Assembly: GCA_002385605.1 (NCBI GenBank)
Contig: DGDU01000013.1
Span: forward strand, 1 to 32,135
From: Christensenella sp. UBA3944
GTDB lineage: Bacteria; Bacillota; Clostridia; Christensenellales; DTU072
Reading direction: 5' to 3'
Length of the DNA stretch: 32,135 nucleotides
The translations under genes and the position numbers were made by a program. Shown in pieces: positions 7,711 through 14,451 of this stretch. The notes under the pieces were generated by a model. That model saw nothing but the letters and a program-made list of their open reading frames with translations, was not told where the DNA came from and did not search any database. Position 1 is the first letter of the stretch, and each line of letters starts with the position of its first letter.

Positions 7711-7735
7711 GGGCCCGCCAACGCGGGCCCTTTTT
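7711..7735 (+). terminator. Intrinsic terminator after the metallophosphatase gene
   Basis: A perfect 8-bp GC-rich stem GGGCCCGC/GCGGGCCC with a CAAC tetraloop is followed by five T. Confidence 0.95.
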
Positions 7736-7746
7736 AAAAGTCTGTC

Positions 7747-7775
7747 TTGACTTTACTTTCACAATACTTCATAAT
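7747..7775 (+). promoter_or_regulatory. Sigma-A promoter of the ECF sigma gene, predicted leaderless transcript
   Basis: TTGACT (7747-7752), a 17-bp spacer, then CATAAT (7770-7775). The ATG starts at 7782, 7 nt after the -10, exactly where transcription should begin. The mRNA would then have no 5' leader and no RBS. Confidence 0.75.
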
Positions 7776-7781
7776 CTTGGT

Positions 7782-8306
7782 ATGGATAAGCTTGCGGAAA
7801 AAGTCAATGCTTTAATTTCCGCCATAGCCGAGGGGGACAAATCGGCGCTCGGGAAGTTATACGGCCTTACGGCGGGGTATCTTTGTTTTATGGCGCGCAA
7901 GTACCTTGCCGACAAAAGTTACGCCGAGGATGTCGTAAGCGAAGTGTTTCTCAGGGTTGTCCAAAGCGCCTATACCTTTAACCAAAACTACAACGGGCTC
8001 AACTGGCTTTTCAAGATAACCAAAAACACAGCCTTAAATTTCAACAGCAGGACGAGCAGGTTTTCCTACGAGGATATCGATGCCCACCGCGATATAGCCG
8101 ATGTGTTCTCGCCCGGCGACGGCGACGAACTCGCCCATATACGGTCCAAGCTCCGTGCGCTCCCCGAGGACGAAAGGGAGCTTTTATATTATCGCTATTG
8201 GGAAGGCTATACCGTAAGGGAACTCGCAGGCAGGCTGGGCAAGCCCGTAATGTCCGTATACGACAAACTGAAAAAGATACTCAAAAAGCTTAAAAACGAA
8301 CTGTAG
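7782..8306 (+). CDS. ECF-type RNA polymerase sigma factor
   Basis: This 174-aa sigma-70-family protein has region 2 at about residues 20-90 (GDKSALGKLYGLTAGYLCFMARKYL, DVVSEVFLRVV, NWLFKITKNTALNF) and region 4 at about 120-172 (LPEDERELLYYRYWEGYTVRELAGRLGKPVMSVYDKLKKILKKL, with a clear helix-turn-helix). Regions 1.1 and 3 are absent, which is typical of ECF or SigI-like alternative sigmas. No anti-sigma factor with a recognisable zinc motif follows. The next genes are a 54-aa basic ORF and a secreted membrane-anchored protein. The promoter sits so close that translation is predicted to be leaderless, and no Shine-Dalgarno is present. Confidence 0.92.
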   Translation: MDKLAEKVNALISAIAEGDKSALGKLYGLTAGYLCFMARKYLADKSYAEDVVSEVFLRVVQSAYTFNQNYNGLNWLFKITKNTALNFNSRTSRFSYEDIDAHRDIADVFSPGDGDELAHIRSKLRALPEDERELLYYRYWEGYTVRELAGRLGKPVMSVYDKLKKILKKLKNEL

Positions 8307-8352
8307 CCGTACAAACGCCACATGATTTTGTAGTTAATGCGGGAGTAAAACG

Positions 8353-8517
8353 ATGAACTATAGGAAGGACCCGATTTACAAAGCGCTAAGCAAATATAAG
8401 CCGGACAAGCGAAGGACGCTGGAAGCGGCCTACGCCCTGATATCCCTCAATAAAAAGAAGAGAAGCTTTGTTTTCAAGGCAAAGTACAGCGGCAACATAA
8501 CCTATATCCTAAAATAA
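8353..8517 (+). CDS. Small basic protein, 54 aa, unknown function
   Basis: An ATG at 8353 preceded by GGGAG (8 nt away) opens a 54-codon frame starting MNYRKDPIYKALSKYK and ending GNITYILK, with stop TAA at 8515-8517. It is strongly basic (14 Lys/Arg), has one short helix with AAYALIS, and has no TM segment or signal. It sits 46 nt after the sigma gene, in the position often taken by a sigma-factor partner, but nothing in it resembles a known anti-sigma factor. The RBS and codon use like its neighbours favour a real gene. I do not recognise a family. Confidence 0.6.
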   Translation: MNYRKDPIYKALSKYKPDKRRTLEAAYALISLNKKKRSFVFKAKYSGNITYILK

Positions 8518-8550
8518 ATGTTTTGGTATTGACAGGTAAGGATATACCGT

Positions 8551-8585
8551 GTTAAGCTTTTCTTAGGAAAACTAACTAAGATAAT
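8551..8585 (+). promoter_or_regulatory. Weak TTAAG-type direct repeat before a -10-like box
   Basis: GTTAAG at 8551-8556 and CTTAGG at 8562-8567 are in 11-bp register and resemble the repeats at 1877-1904, with one mismatch. A GATAAT lies at 8580-8585. A TTGACA occurs at 8529-8534, but no good -10 lies at 16-18 bp from it. Confidence 0.3.
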
Positions 8586-8616
8586 AGCGTGGTAAATAGA
8601 TTATATATAGGGGAAA

Positions 8617-10032
8617 ATGAAGAAAGTCGCTGTTATTTTATCAATACTTATGATTTTTGCCGCGGCCCTCATTCCGTCGGGGGCCGCGTTTGCCAATTCC
8701 GCCCTGATGGAGAAAAGAAGCGGTGATAATTTCGGGCTTTTTGCCGTATCTGACGACGATTTATCTGTTATAAGCGAAGAGCTTATCTTCGATTTCCGAG
8801 CCCCTTACCCGAGCCGGGAAAGCGGGCCGGTGGGACAGGTGACAGCAAAATACAACATTAATAACGCGGGCGGCAAAAAATCGGCCCTTATGGGCTTCCC
8901 CCTAATGACATCGCTGAGGGAAATCTCGTCTATGCGCAATCCGGGCGTAACCTGCAACGGCAGCGCCATAAGCTACGATATTTTCTACCTTCCCGACCCC
9001 GCAATCGATATCTCGGAGCTTTCTTTCGAGGATGTCCTCGAACTCATAAACAACCGTTTTATGGGCTTCGGGGGCGAAAAAGGTATATTATACACCATCG
9101 ACCCGATGATTTTGCAAAAGACAAAAGAGTTGGAGATAGAGTTTATGCTTCCCTCCGCGTCTAAAATCCTTTATGGCTGCTATTATATGGTTGGCATAGC
9201 AGATTCGGGCGGCAGCCATTCCAGAATCAAAATGGCAACGGGTTATCATCCGGATATAGGGCTTCCGAGCATATTCGTTATAGGCGAGGATATATCCGAC
9301 ATAAGTATTAAGGCTGTCGATATGCAGGGCAACGGCTTTGGTGACGGCATACTGTCGGAATTAGTTCGTGAAGAAATGGCCATAGATCTTTATATAAGTT
9401 CTTACGCCCAATCCGAACTTGACGGCGATAACGCCATCGATTACGACGAAGCCCGTATCCTTACAATAGGCGCGATAAAAAATTTTATCGACGGCGACGA
9501 GCGCATTCTGGATATGTCTTATTTAGGCATATCGCTTTTTGATTCGGCGAGGCTTATACTTTTGTCCTACACCGCCGAGCTGGAAGAAGGCCAAAACGAG
9601 GTTATAATAACCTACCCGATAATAAACGGCGGCTTTAACAACCATTATCGGCCCTCTAAATATACATATAGCTATATAAGCAGCCCCGCGAAAAACTGGA
9701 AATCCTTCGGGAGCCTGACGGTAAGAATCTACCCTTCCGCTGACGCCCCCTTTGTAATAGACTCCTCACTTAATATGCAGCGGCAGGAGGACGGAAGCTA
9801 TGTTTGCACTATCAGCGGCGTACCCGACAATAATATCACCTTCGTCCTTTGCGCCAGCGAAAACCCTAGATATGTAAGATCCCCCAATTTTAGCCCCTTA
9901 ATAATAATTATAATGATTTCAATTTTTCTTGTGATTGCCGCTTTTGTGGCAGGTATAGGATACCTAATCGCAAGGTCAATTAAAAGGAAGAAGGGAAATG
10001 TGGCAGTCCAAAAGAAAAAACAAAGAGTATAA
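8617..10032 (+). CDS. Secreted, C-terminally membrane-anchored protein of unknown family
   Basis: This 471-aa protein has a Sec signal peptide (MKKVAVILSILMIFAAALI, cleavage probably after AFA near residue 26). A large extracytoplasmic part of about 395 residues is followed by a single TM segment around 427-450 and a short, very basic cytoplasmic tail (RSIKRKKGN..KKKQRV). The ectodomain begins with a beta-rich segment (SEELIFDFRAPYPS, GQVTAKYNINNAGGKKSALMGFPL) that looks like a domain holding an ordered beta-sandwich, but I cannot name it. It follows the sigma factor and the 54-aa ORF and could be a target or a sensor for that sigma factor. GGGGA 4 nt before the ATG is the RBS. Confidence 0.75.
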   Translation: MKKVAVILSILMIFAAALIPSGAAFANSALMEKRSGDNFGLFAVSDDDLSVISEELIFDFRAPYPSRESGPVGQVTAKYNINNAGGKKSALMGFPLMTSLREISSMRNPGVTCNGSAISYDIFYLPDPAIDISELSFEDVLELINNRFMGFGGEKGILYTIDPMILQKTKELEIEFMLPSASKILYGCYYMVGIADSGGSHSRIKMATGYHPDIGLPSIFVIGEDISDISIKAVDMQGNGFGDGILSELVREEMAIDLYISSYAQSELDGDNAIDYDEARILTIGAIKNFIDGDERILDMSYLGISLFDSARLILLSYTAELEEGQNEVIITYPIINGGFNNHYRPSKYTYSYISSPAKNWKSFGSLTVRIYPSADAPFVIDSSLNMQRQEDGSYVCTISGVPDNNITFVLCASENPRYVRSPNFSPLIIIIMISIFLVIAAFVAGIGYLIARSIKRKKGNVAVQKKKQRV

Positions 10033-10052
10033 GCCTAATTTCGCAATTTTTG

Positions 10053-10081
10053 TTGACAGGGCTAAAGCCCTGCAGTATAAT
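10053..10081 (+). promoter_or_regulatory. Consensus sigma-A promoter of the aro operon with palindromic operator in the spacer
   Basis: TTGACA (10053-10058), exactly 17 bp, then TATAAT (10076-10081): a perfect consensus promoter. The spacer region carries CAGGGCTAAAGCCCTG (10057-10072), two 7-bp inverted arms around AA. A palindrome between -35 and -10 is a classic repressor site. Such a strong promoter fits an operon controlled mainly by downstream attenuation. Transcription should begin near 10088. Confidence 0.88.
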
Positions 10082-10098
10082 AGCAATAAGAGGAAAAT

Positions 10099-10173
10099 AT
10101 GGTAAAGCTATCTAATTCCGTATTCGCATATTCTTTTTACTTTAAGGGCTACTTTTACGGCCCCAAGTTTTGA
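10099..10173 (+). CDS. Phe/Tyr-rich attenuation leader peptide, 24 aa
   Basis: ATG at 10099 follows AAGAGG by 5 nt and opens a 24-codon frame ending TGA at 10171-10173. Nine of the 24 residues are aromatic: Phe at 9, 13, 15, 19 and 24, Tyr at 11, 14, 18 and 20, with two clusters, YSFYF and YFY. There is no Trp, which matches the operon: it holds both tyrA and pheA but no trp genes. The ORF lies about 11 nt inside the predicted transcript, is followed by alternative stems and a terminator, and comes before aroF. Its job is therefore regulatory: the ribosome's position on the Phe/Tyr codons reports charged tRNA-Phe and tRNA-Tyr. Confidence 0.88.
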   Translation: MVKLSNSVFAYSFYFKGYFYGPKF

Positions 10174-10198
10174 TATGCGGTTTTTCGGTAATTAGATA
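10109..10198 (+). promoter_or_regulatory. Attenuator stem 1:2 (anti-antiterminator)
   Basis: TATCTAATT (10109-10117) pairs with AATTAGATA (10190-10198) over 9 bp. CCG (10118-10120) pairs with CGG (10186-10188), and CGCATAT (10125-10131) with ATATGCG (10173-10179). The 19 pairs enclose the main Phe/Tyr codons in the loop. It forms when the leader is untranslated, and a ribosome stalled on the first aromatic codons breaks it. Confidence 0.82.
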
Positions 10199-10229
10199 CT
10201 ATATATAATCGGATTATAAGAAAGACCGC
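10177..10229 (+). promoter_or_regulatory. Antiterminator stem 2:3
   Basis: GCGGTTTTTC (10177-10186) can pair over all 10 positions (one G-U) with GAAAGACCGC (10220-10229), which is the 5' arm of the terminator. It is exclusive with both the 1:2 stem and the terminator. A ribosome at the leader stop codon (10171) would cover 10177-10186 and block it. Confidence 0.82.
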
Positions 10230-10251
10230 CAACCCAAAAGGCGGTCTTTTT
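10221..10251 (+). terminator. Attenuator terminator (stem 3:4) before aroF
   Basis: A perfect 10-bp stem AAAGACCGCC/GGCGGTCTTT with a 9-nt loop ends in five T. It lies 29 nt before the aroF start, downstream of a leader ORF and with no other gene in between, so it is a regulatory terminator. Confidence 0.93.
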
Positions 10252-10280
10252 GATATATAATACAATCGGGAGTCACAAAA

Positions 10281-11294
10281 ATGATAGTAGTAATCAGGCA
10301 AGGGCAAAACGAAAAGCAAATAAACAACCTCCGCAACTGGATAAAGAGCCTGGGGCTCGAAATCCACGAAAGCCGCGGCGAAAACAGCCTGATCTTAGGG
10401 CTTATCGGCGACACATCTAAGGTGGATATCGACCTTATCCGCTCTTTAGACATAGTCGAATCGGTAATGCGCATACAGGAGCCGTACAAAAACGCCAACC
10501 GAAAGTTCCACCCCGAAGACTCCATTATAGATGTCAGCGGGCACAAGTTCGGCGGCAGGCATTTCCAGTACATTGCCGGCCCCTGCTCGATAGAGTCCGA
10601 GGCCCAGATAATAGGCATAGCCAAAGCCGTCAAGGCGGCGGGCGCAACCCTGCTACGGGGCGGCGCGTTCAAGCCCCGTACCTCGCCTTACTCCTTCCAG
10701 GGCTTGAGAGCCGACGGCATCGAGCTTTTGCTCAAAGCCAAAGCCGAAACGGGAATGCCCATTGTCACCGAGATTATGAACATCAACCACTTAGATCTGT
10801 TCCGTGATGTGGACATCATTCAGGTAGGCGCCCGCAATATGCAAAACTTCGAGCTTCTCAAAGAGCTGGGCAAAACCCGCAAGCCCATACTCCTCAAGAG
10901 AGGGCTTGCCAATACTATAGAAGAGTGGCTAATGAGCGCCGAGTACATCATGTCCGAGGGCAATATGGAAGTCATACTTTGCGAGAGGGGCATCCGCACC
11001 TTCGAACCCTACACCCGAAACACCTTAGACCTTTCGGCAATACCCATTCTTAAAGAGCGCACCCACCTTCCCGTAATCGTAGACCCCAGCCACGCCTCGG
11101 GGCTTGCGAGGCTTGTCGCGCCCATGTCGCTTGCCGCCGTAGGCGCGGGGGCGGACGGGCTTATAATCGAGGTTCACAACCAGCCCGAATGCGCTCTTTG
11201 CGACGGGCCGCAGTCCATAAAGCCCGACGCCTTCGCCCAGCTTGTAAAGAAAATAGACATAATGCTGCCCCTTGTCGGCAAGGAGAGGGACTAA
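10281..11294 (+). CDS. aroF: 3-deoxy-7-phosphoheptulonate (DAHP) synthase
   Basis: This enzyme condenses phosphoenolpyruvate and erythrose-4-phosphate, the first and controlling step of the shikimate pathway. It has 337 aa. Residues 1-70 form a ferredoxin-like (ACT-like) regulatory domain of the type in Thermotoga DAHP synthase and Bacillus relatives. The TIM barrel follows, with AGPCSIES, LRGGAFKPRTSPYSFQGL, QVGARNMQN, PILLKRG, the metal/substrate region IVDPSHASG, and GADGLIIEVH with DGPQSI. All catalytic motifs are intact. The N-terminal domain suggests feedback by Phe/Tyr in addition to leader attenuation. GGAG lies 7 nt before the ATG. It is the first structural gene of the operon, 1 nt before tyrA. 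Confidence 0.97.
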   Translation: MIVVIRQGQNEKQINNLRNWIKSLGLEIHESRGENSLILGLIGDTSKVDIDLIRSLDIVESVMRIQEPYKNANRKFHPEDSIIDVSGHKFGGRHFQYIAGPCSIESEAQIIGIAKAVKAAGATLLRGGAFKPRTSPYSFQGLRADGIELLLKAKAETGMPIVTEIMNINHLDLFRDVDIIQVGARNMQNFELLKELGKTRKPILLKRGLANTIEEWLMSAEYIMSEGNMEVILCERGIRTFEPYTRNTLDLSAIPILKERTHLPVIVDPSHASGLARLVAPMSLAAVGAGADGLIIEVHNQPECALCDGPQSIKPDAFAQLVKKIDIMLPLVGKERD

Positions 11295-11295
11295 G

Positions 11296-12153
11296 ATGAA
11301 CATTGGCATAATAGGGCTTGGGCTTATCGGAGGCTCCCTCGGCAGGGCGCTTACCAAAAAAACCGGCCATAAAGTGTTGGGCTCCGACATCGACTACGCC
11401 ACAACCCTCAAAGCCGAGCTCCTCGGCGCCTTCCACGAAAGGCTGGACGAAACCAATATATCCGACATAGATATATTGTTTCTCGCCCTTCGCCCCGCCG
11501 CGGCAATACAAACAATCAAGGATACTGCCCCCAAACTAAAAAGCGGTGCAATCATAATAGACTGCTGCGGTACAAAGCGCGGCATAACCGCCGAGATGAA
11601 AAAGCTGTCGGAAGAGTACCTGAACCTTTACTTCATAGGCGGGCACCCCATGGCGGGCAGGGAGTTCAGCGGCATAAACCACTCCATGCCCAGCCTTTTC
11701 GAAAAGGCATCCATGATTATCACCCCCGTAAACGCCCCCATAGAGGTTTTGGCGGAGGTTAAAAGCCTTTTTTCGGATATCGGCTTCGCGGGCACGGTTA
11801 TAACCACGCCTCAAAGGCACGACAGGATTATCGCCTACACTTCCCAGCTTGCTCATGTCGTTTCCAGCGCCTATGTCAAAAGCCCCTCGCACGCCGAGCA
11901 CGCGGGCTTTTCGGCTGGCAGCTTCCGGGATATGACCAGGGTTGCCAAATTAAACCCCGCCATGTGGACGGAGCTTTTTTTAGACAACAAAGATAACCTC
12001 ATTAAAGAAATAGACACCCTCATTACAAACATAACCGCCTACCGCGACGCCCTCAAAGCAGAGGACGCGGCGGCGCTCGAAGCCCTCTTAGCCGAGGGCG
12101 TAGCCTGCAAAGAGGCTGCCGAAAGCGCCCGCAAGGAGAAGATATATGATTAG
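11296..12153 (+). CDS. tyrA: Prephenate dehydrogenase
   Basis: This enzyme oxidatively decarboxylates prephenate to 4-hydroxyphenylpyruvate, the tyrosine precursor, with NAD(P)+. It has 285 aa. The Rossmann nucleotide-binding motif GLGLIGGSLG is at residues 6-15, and GGHPMAGREFSGI and TPQRHDRIIAYTSQLAHVVSSA carry the conserved His residues of the family. There is no C-terminal ACT domain and no fused chorismate mutase. An upstream in-frame ATG (11272) would run eight codons into aroF. The chosen ATG at 11296 is 1 nt after the aroF stop, with AGGAGAGG as RBS, and places the Rossmann strand at the N terminus as usual. It overlaps aroB by 8 bp. Confidence 0.95.
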   Translation: MNIGIIGLGLIGGSLGRALTKKTGHKVLGSDIDYATTLKAELLGAFHERLDETNISDIDILFLALRPAAAIQTIKDTAPKLKSGAIIIDCCGTKRGITAEMKKLSEEYLNLYFIGGHPMAGREFSGINHSMPSLFEKASMIITPVNAPIEVLAEVKSLFSDIGFAGTVITTPQRHDRIIAYTSQLAHVVSSAYVKSPSHAEHAGFSAGSFRDMTRVAKLNPAMWTELFLDNKDNLIKEIDTLITNITAYRDALKAEDAAALEALLAEGVACKEAAESARKEKIYD

Positions 12154-13195
12154 AATACCCATAAACGCTTCGCGAAGCTACCAAGTCCTTATAGAGAGGG
12201 GGCTGCTTTCCAAAGCGGGAGAGAATATCAGGCAGGTTAAGCCCGCCTGCAAAGCGGCAATCATTACCGACGACAAGGTAGCCAACCTCTACCTTGCCAC
12301 CGTCAGGCAGTCGCTCGAAAAAGAGGGCTTCTCCGTCTGCGTGTACATCTTCCCTAACGGCGAGCGCAGCAAGACGGCGGCAACCTACCTCGATATAATA
12401 GAATTTTTAAGCAAAAACAACCTTAAAAGAGGCGACTTGCTTGTCGCTTTGGGCGGCGGCGTAACGGGAGATATAGCGGGCTTCGCCGCGGGCACATACC
12501 TAAGGGGCATAGATTATGTCCAAATCCCGACAACACTTCTCGCCGCTGTCGATTCCTCTGTGGGAGGCAAGACGGGCATAAACCTGTCGAGCGGGAAAAA
12601 CCTTCTCGGAATGTTCAACCAGCCGATAGCGGTGCTTTTCGACCCCGACACCCTCGCCACCCTGCCTGAAGAAGAAAGGCTTGCCGGGCTAGGCGAATGC
12701 GTAAAGTATGCCGTGCTTGAGGATGGCGAGCTTTGGGATATAATGAGCCTCACCCCCGACAAAGCCAGCATCGCAAGGCTTGTAGAGCTTTGCGTCAGCT
12801 GCAAAAAGAGAATCGTCGAGGAGGACGAACGGGAAACGGGGGGCGCGCGCAAGCTTCTCAACCTCGGGCACACCTTCGGGCACGCCATCGAAAAACTTTC
12901 GGGCTACACCGTCCCCCACGGTATAGCCGTAGCAAAGGGTCTTGCCATCATAGCGGACGCCTGCGCGGCAAGGGGCATTCTCGACACAAGCGAGCGGGAC
13001 AGGATAATTGCCCTTCTAAAAAAATACGGCTTCGATTTATCCGTCCGATACACAGCCGAAGAGATGGCGAAGGCGGCGGTATGGGACAAAAAAGCCGATA
13101 AAACCGATGTCGATTTGGTGATAATAAACGGGATAGGGCGGTGCTCGCTGCTCAAAGTGCCCGTCAATAAACTTGCGGAGTTCATAAAATGCTGA
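12146..13195 (+). CDS. aroB: 3-dehydroquinate synthase
   Basis: This enzyme converts DAHP to 3-dehydroquinate, the second step of the pathway, using NAD+ and a divalent metal. It has 349 aa, a normal length. The family signature runs through LGGGVTGDIAGFAAGTYLRG, IPTTLLAAVDSSVGGKTGIN and GKNLLGMFNQP. Metal ligands are in GECVKYAVL (Glu), NLGHTFGHAIE (His) and PHGIAVAKG (His). It overlaps tyrA by 8 bp and aroA by 7 bp, so translation is coupled along the operon. Confidence 0.97.
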   Translation: MIRIPINASRSYQVLIERGLLSKAGENIRQVKPACKAAIITDDKVANLYLATVRQSLEKEGFSVCVYIFPNGERSKTAATYLDIIEFLSKNNLKRGDLLVALGGGVTGDIAGFAAGTYLRGIDYVQIPTTLLAAVDSSVGGKTGINLSSGKNLLGMFNQPIAVLFDPDTLATLPEEERLAGLGECVKYAVLEDGELWDIMSLTPDKASIARLVELCVSCKKRIVEEDERETGGARKLLNLGHTFGHAIEKLSGYTVPHGIAVAKGLAIIADACAARGILDTSERDRIIALLKKYGFDLSVRYTAEEMAKAAVWDKKADKTDVDLVIINGIGRCSLLKVPVNKLAEFIKC

Positions 13196-14451
13196 AGGCG
13201 TTATACCCTTCCGAACTTAAAGGCGAAGTAGAAGCCATAGCCTCAAAATCCTTTGTCCACAGGGCGCTAATCGCGGCCGCCCTCTCCGACATACCGACGC
13301 TTATAAAAGGGCGGATAGTCGGCGACGACGCCGCGGCGACTGCAAGCTGCCTCAAGGCTTTGGGTTCGGGCATAGAGATTTTACCCGAGGGCTATAAGGT
13401 TACGCCCGTCGGCAAAGCAAGAGGGAAGGCAACGCTCGACTGCTCCGAAAGCGGCTCCACCCTTCGCTTCATTCTCCCTTTAGCATGCGCTTTGGGGGCG
13501 GAATGTGAAATTATCGGAAGGGGCAGGCTTGCTCAAAGGCCGCTTGCCGGCCTCATAAAAGCATTAAGCGATAACGGGGCGGAGATAGAAGGGGACACCT
13601 TGCCGCTGAAAACGGGCGGCAAACTACGCGGCGGCGACTACATCGTCCCGGCGAATATAAGTTCGCAATATATAACGGGGCTGTTGCTCGCCCTTCCCAT
13701 ACTTGACGGCGACAGCCGCATTATCCTTAAAGGCGAGGCGGTATCGGCGCCCTACATAGACATAACGCTGGGTGTGTTAGAGCTTTTCGGCATAGAAGCA
13801 AAGCGTGAAGCCTACGGTTTTTATATAAAAGGCGGGCAGAAATATATTTCATCGGGGCAAACCGAGGCGGAGGGCGACTGGTCTAACGCGGCGTTTTTCA
13901 TAGCGGGCGGCGCTCTCGGCGGCGATGTCACGGTAAAGGGCTTATCCCTTTCATCGAGGCAGGGCGACAAAGCCGTTATAGATATCCTCAAAAGGATGGG
14001 GGCGGATATAACCATAGACAGGGGTTTGGTAAGGGCAAAAAAGAGCGCCCTCAAAGGCGTAACCGAAAACCTCGATAAAGTGCCCGACCTCGCGCCCGTA
14101 TTATCCATAGCCGCCATGCGTGCGGAGGGCGCAACGGTGTTCGAGGGCGTCCGGAGGCTCAAAGACAAAGAAAGCGACCGCCTTTCGGCAATAATAGAGG
14201 TAATTACAGAGCTCGGCGGCAAGGCCGAATACAAAGAAGGCTCGCTTATAATATACGGCGGCTGCGAGTGTAAGGAAGCCGTGCTTTCTTCTTATAACGA
14301 CCACCGTATGGCGATGTCTGCGGCAATCGCCGCCATAAACCATAACAAAAGAATAATTCTTGATGGCAGCGAAAGCGTGTCCAAATCATATCCCGATTTC
14401 TTTACCGACTACAAAAAACTGGGAGGAAAGGCAGATGATATCCACTCTTGA
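13189..14451 (+). CDS. aroA: 5-enolpyruvylshikimate-3-phosphate synthase
   Basis: This enzyme transfers enolpyruvyl from PEP to shikimate-3-phosphate. It has 420 aa. Recognisable motifs are SKSFVHRALIAAALSD (substrate Lys-Ser), SESGSTLRF (PEP loop, equivalent to GNAGTAMRP), SSQYITGLLLALP, EGDWSNAAFFIAGG, DLAPVLSIAAMRAEG, KDKESDRLSAI and YNDHRMAMSAAIAA. The PEP-loop sequence and length fit the bacterial class II-like, often more glyphosate-tolerant, group, though this is only a guess from sequence. Its start overlaps aroB, and aroC begins inside its last codons (17-bp overlap). Confidence 0.96.
   Translation: MLKALYPSELKGEVEAIASKSFVHRALIAAALSDIPTLIKGRIVGDDAAATASCLKALGSGIEILPEGYKVTPVGKARGKATLDCSESGSTLRFILPLACALGAECEIIGRGRLAQRPLAGLIKALSDNGAEIEGDTLPLKTGGKLRGGDYIVPANISSQYITGLLLALPILDGDSRIILKGEAVSAPYIDITLGVLELFGIEAKREAYGFYIKGGQKYISSGQTEAEGDWSNAAFFIAGGALGGDVTVKGLSLSSRQGDKAVIDILKRMGADITIDRGLVRAKKSALKGVTENLDKVPDLAPVLSIAAMRAEGATVFEGVRRLKDKESDRLSAIIEVITELGGKAEYKEGSLIIYGGCECKEAVLSSYNDHRMAMSAAIAAINHNKRIILDGSESVSKSYPDFFTDYKKLGGKADDIHS

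Noticed and set aside
10203..10261. TATAAT-like boxes at 10203-10208 and 10256-10261 as extra aro promoters
   Set aside because: No -35 lies at a suitable distance for either. The AT-rich segments are better explained as loop and spacer of the attenuator, although a TG before 10254 keeps a weak internal promoter possible.
10088..10280. T-box riboswitch in the aro leader
   Set aside because: There is no Stem I or specifier-loop structure and no T-box antiterminator motif (AGGGUGGNACCGCG). The leader is too short, and the coding ORF and stems fit peptide attenuation.
14360..14434. Upstream start for aroC
   Set aside because: It lies within aroA with no RBS and adds residues that are not typical of chorismate synthase. 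The start at 14435 has GGAGG and gives the standard length.
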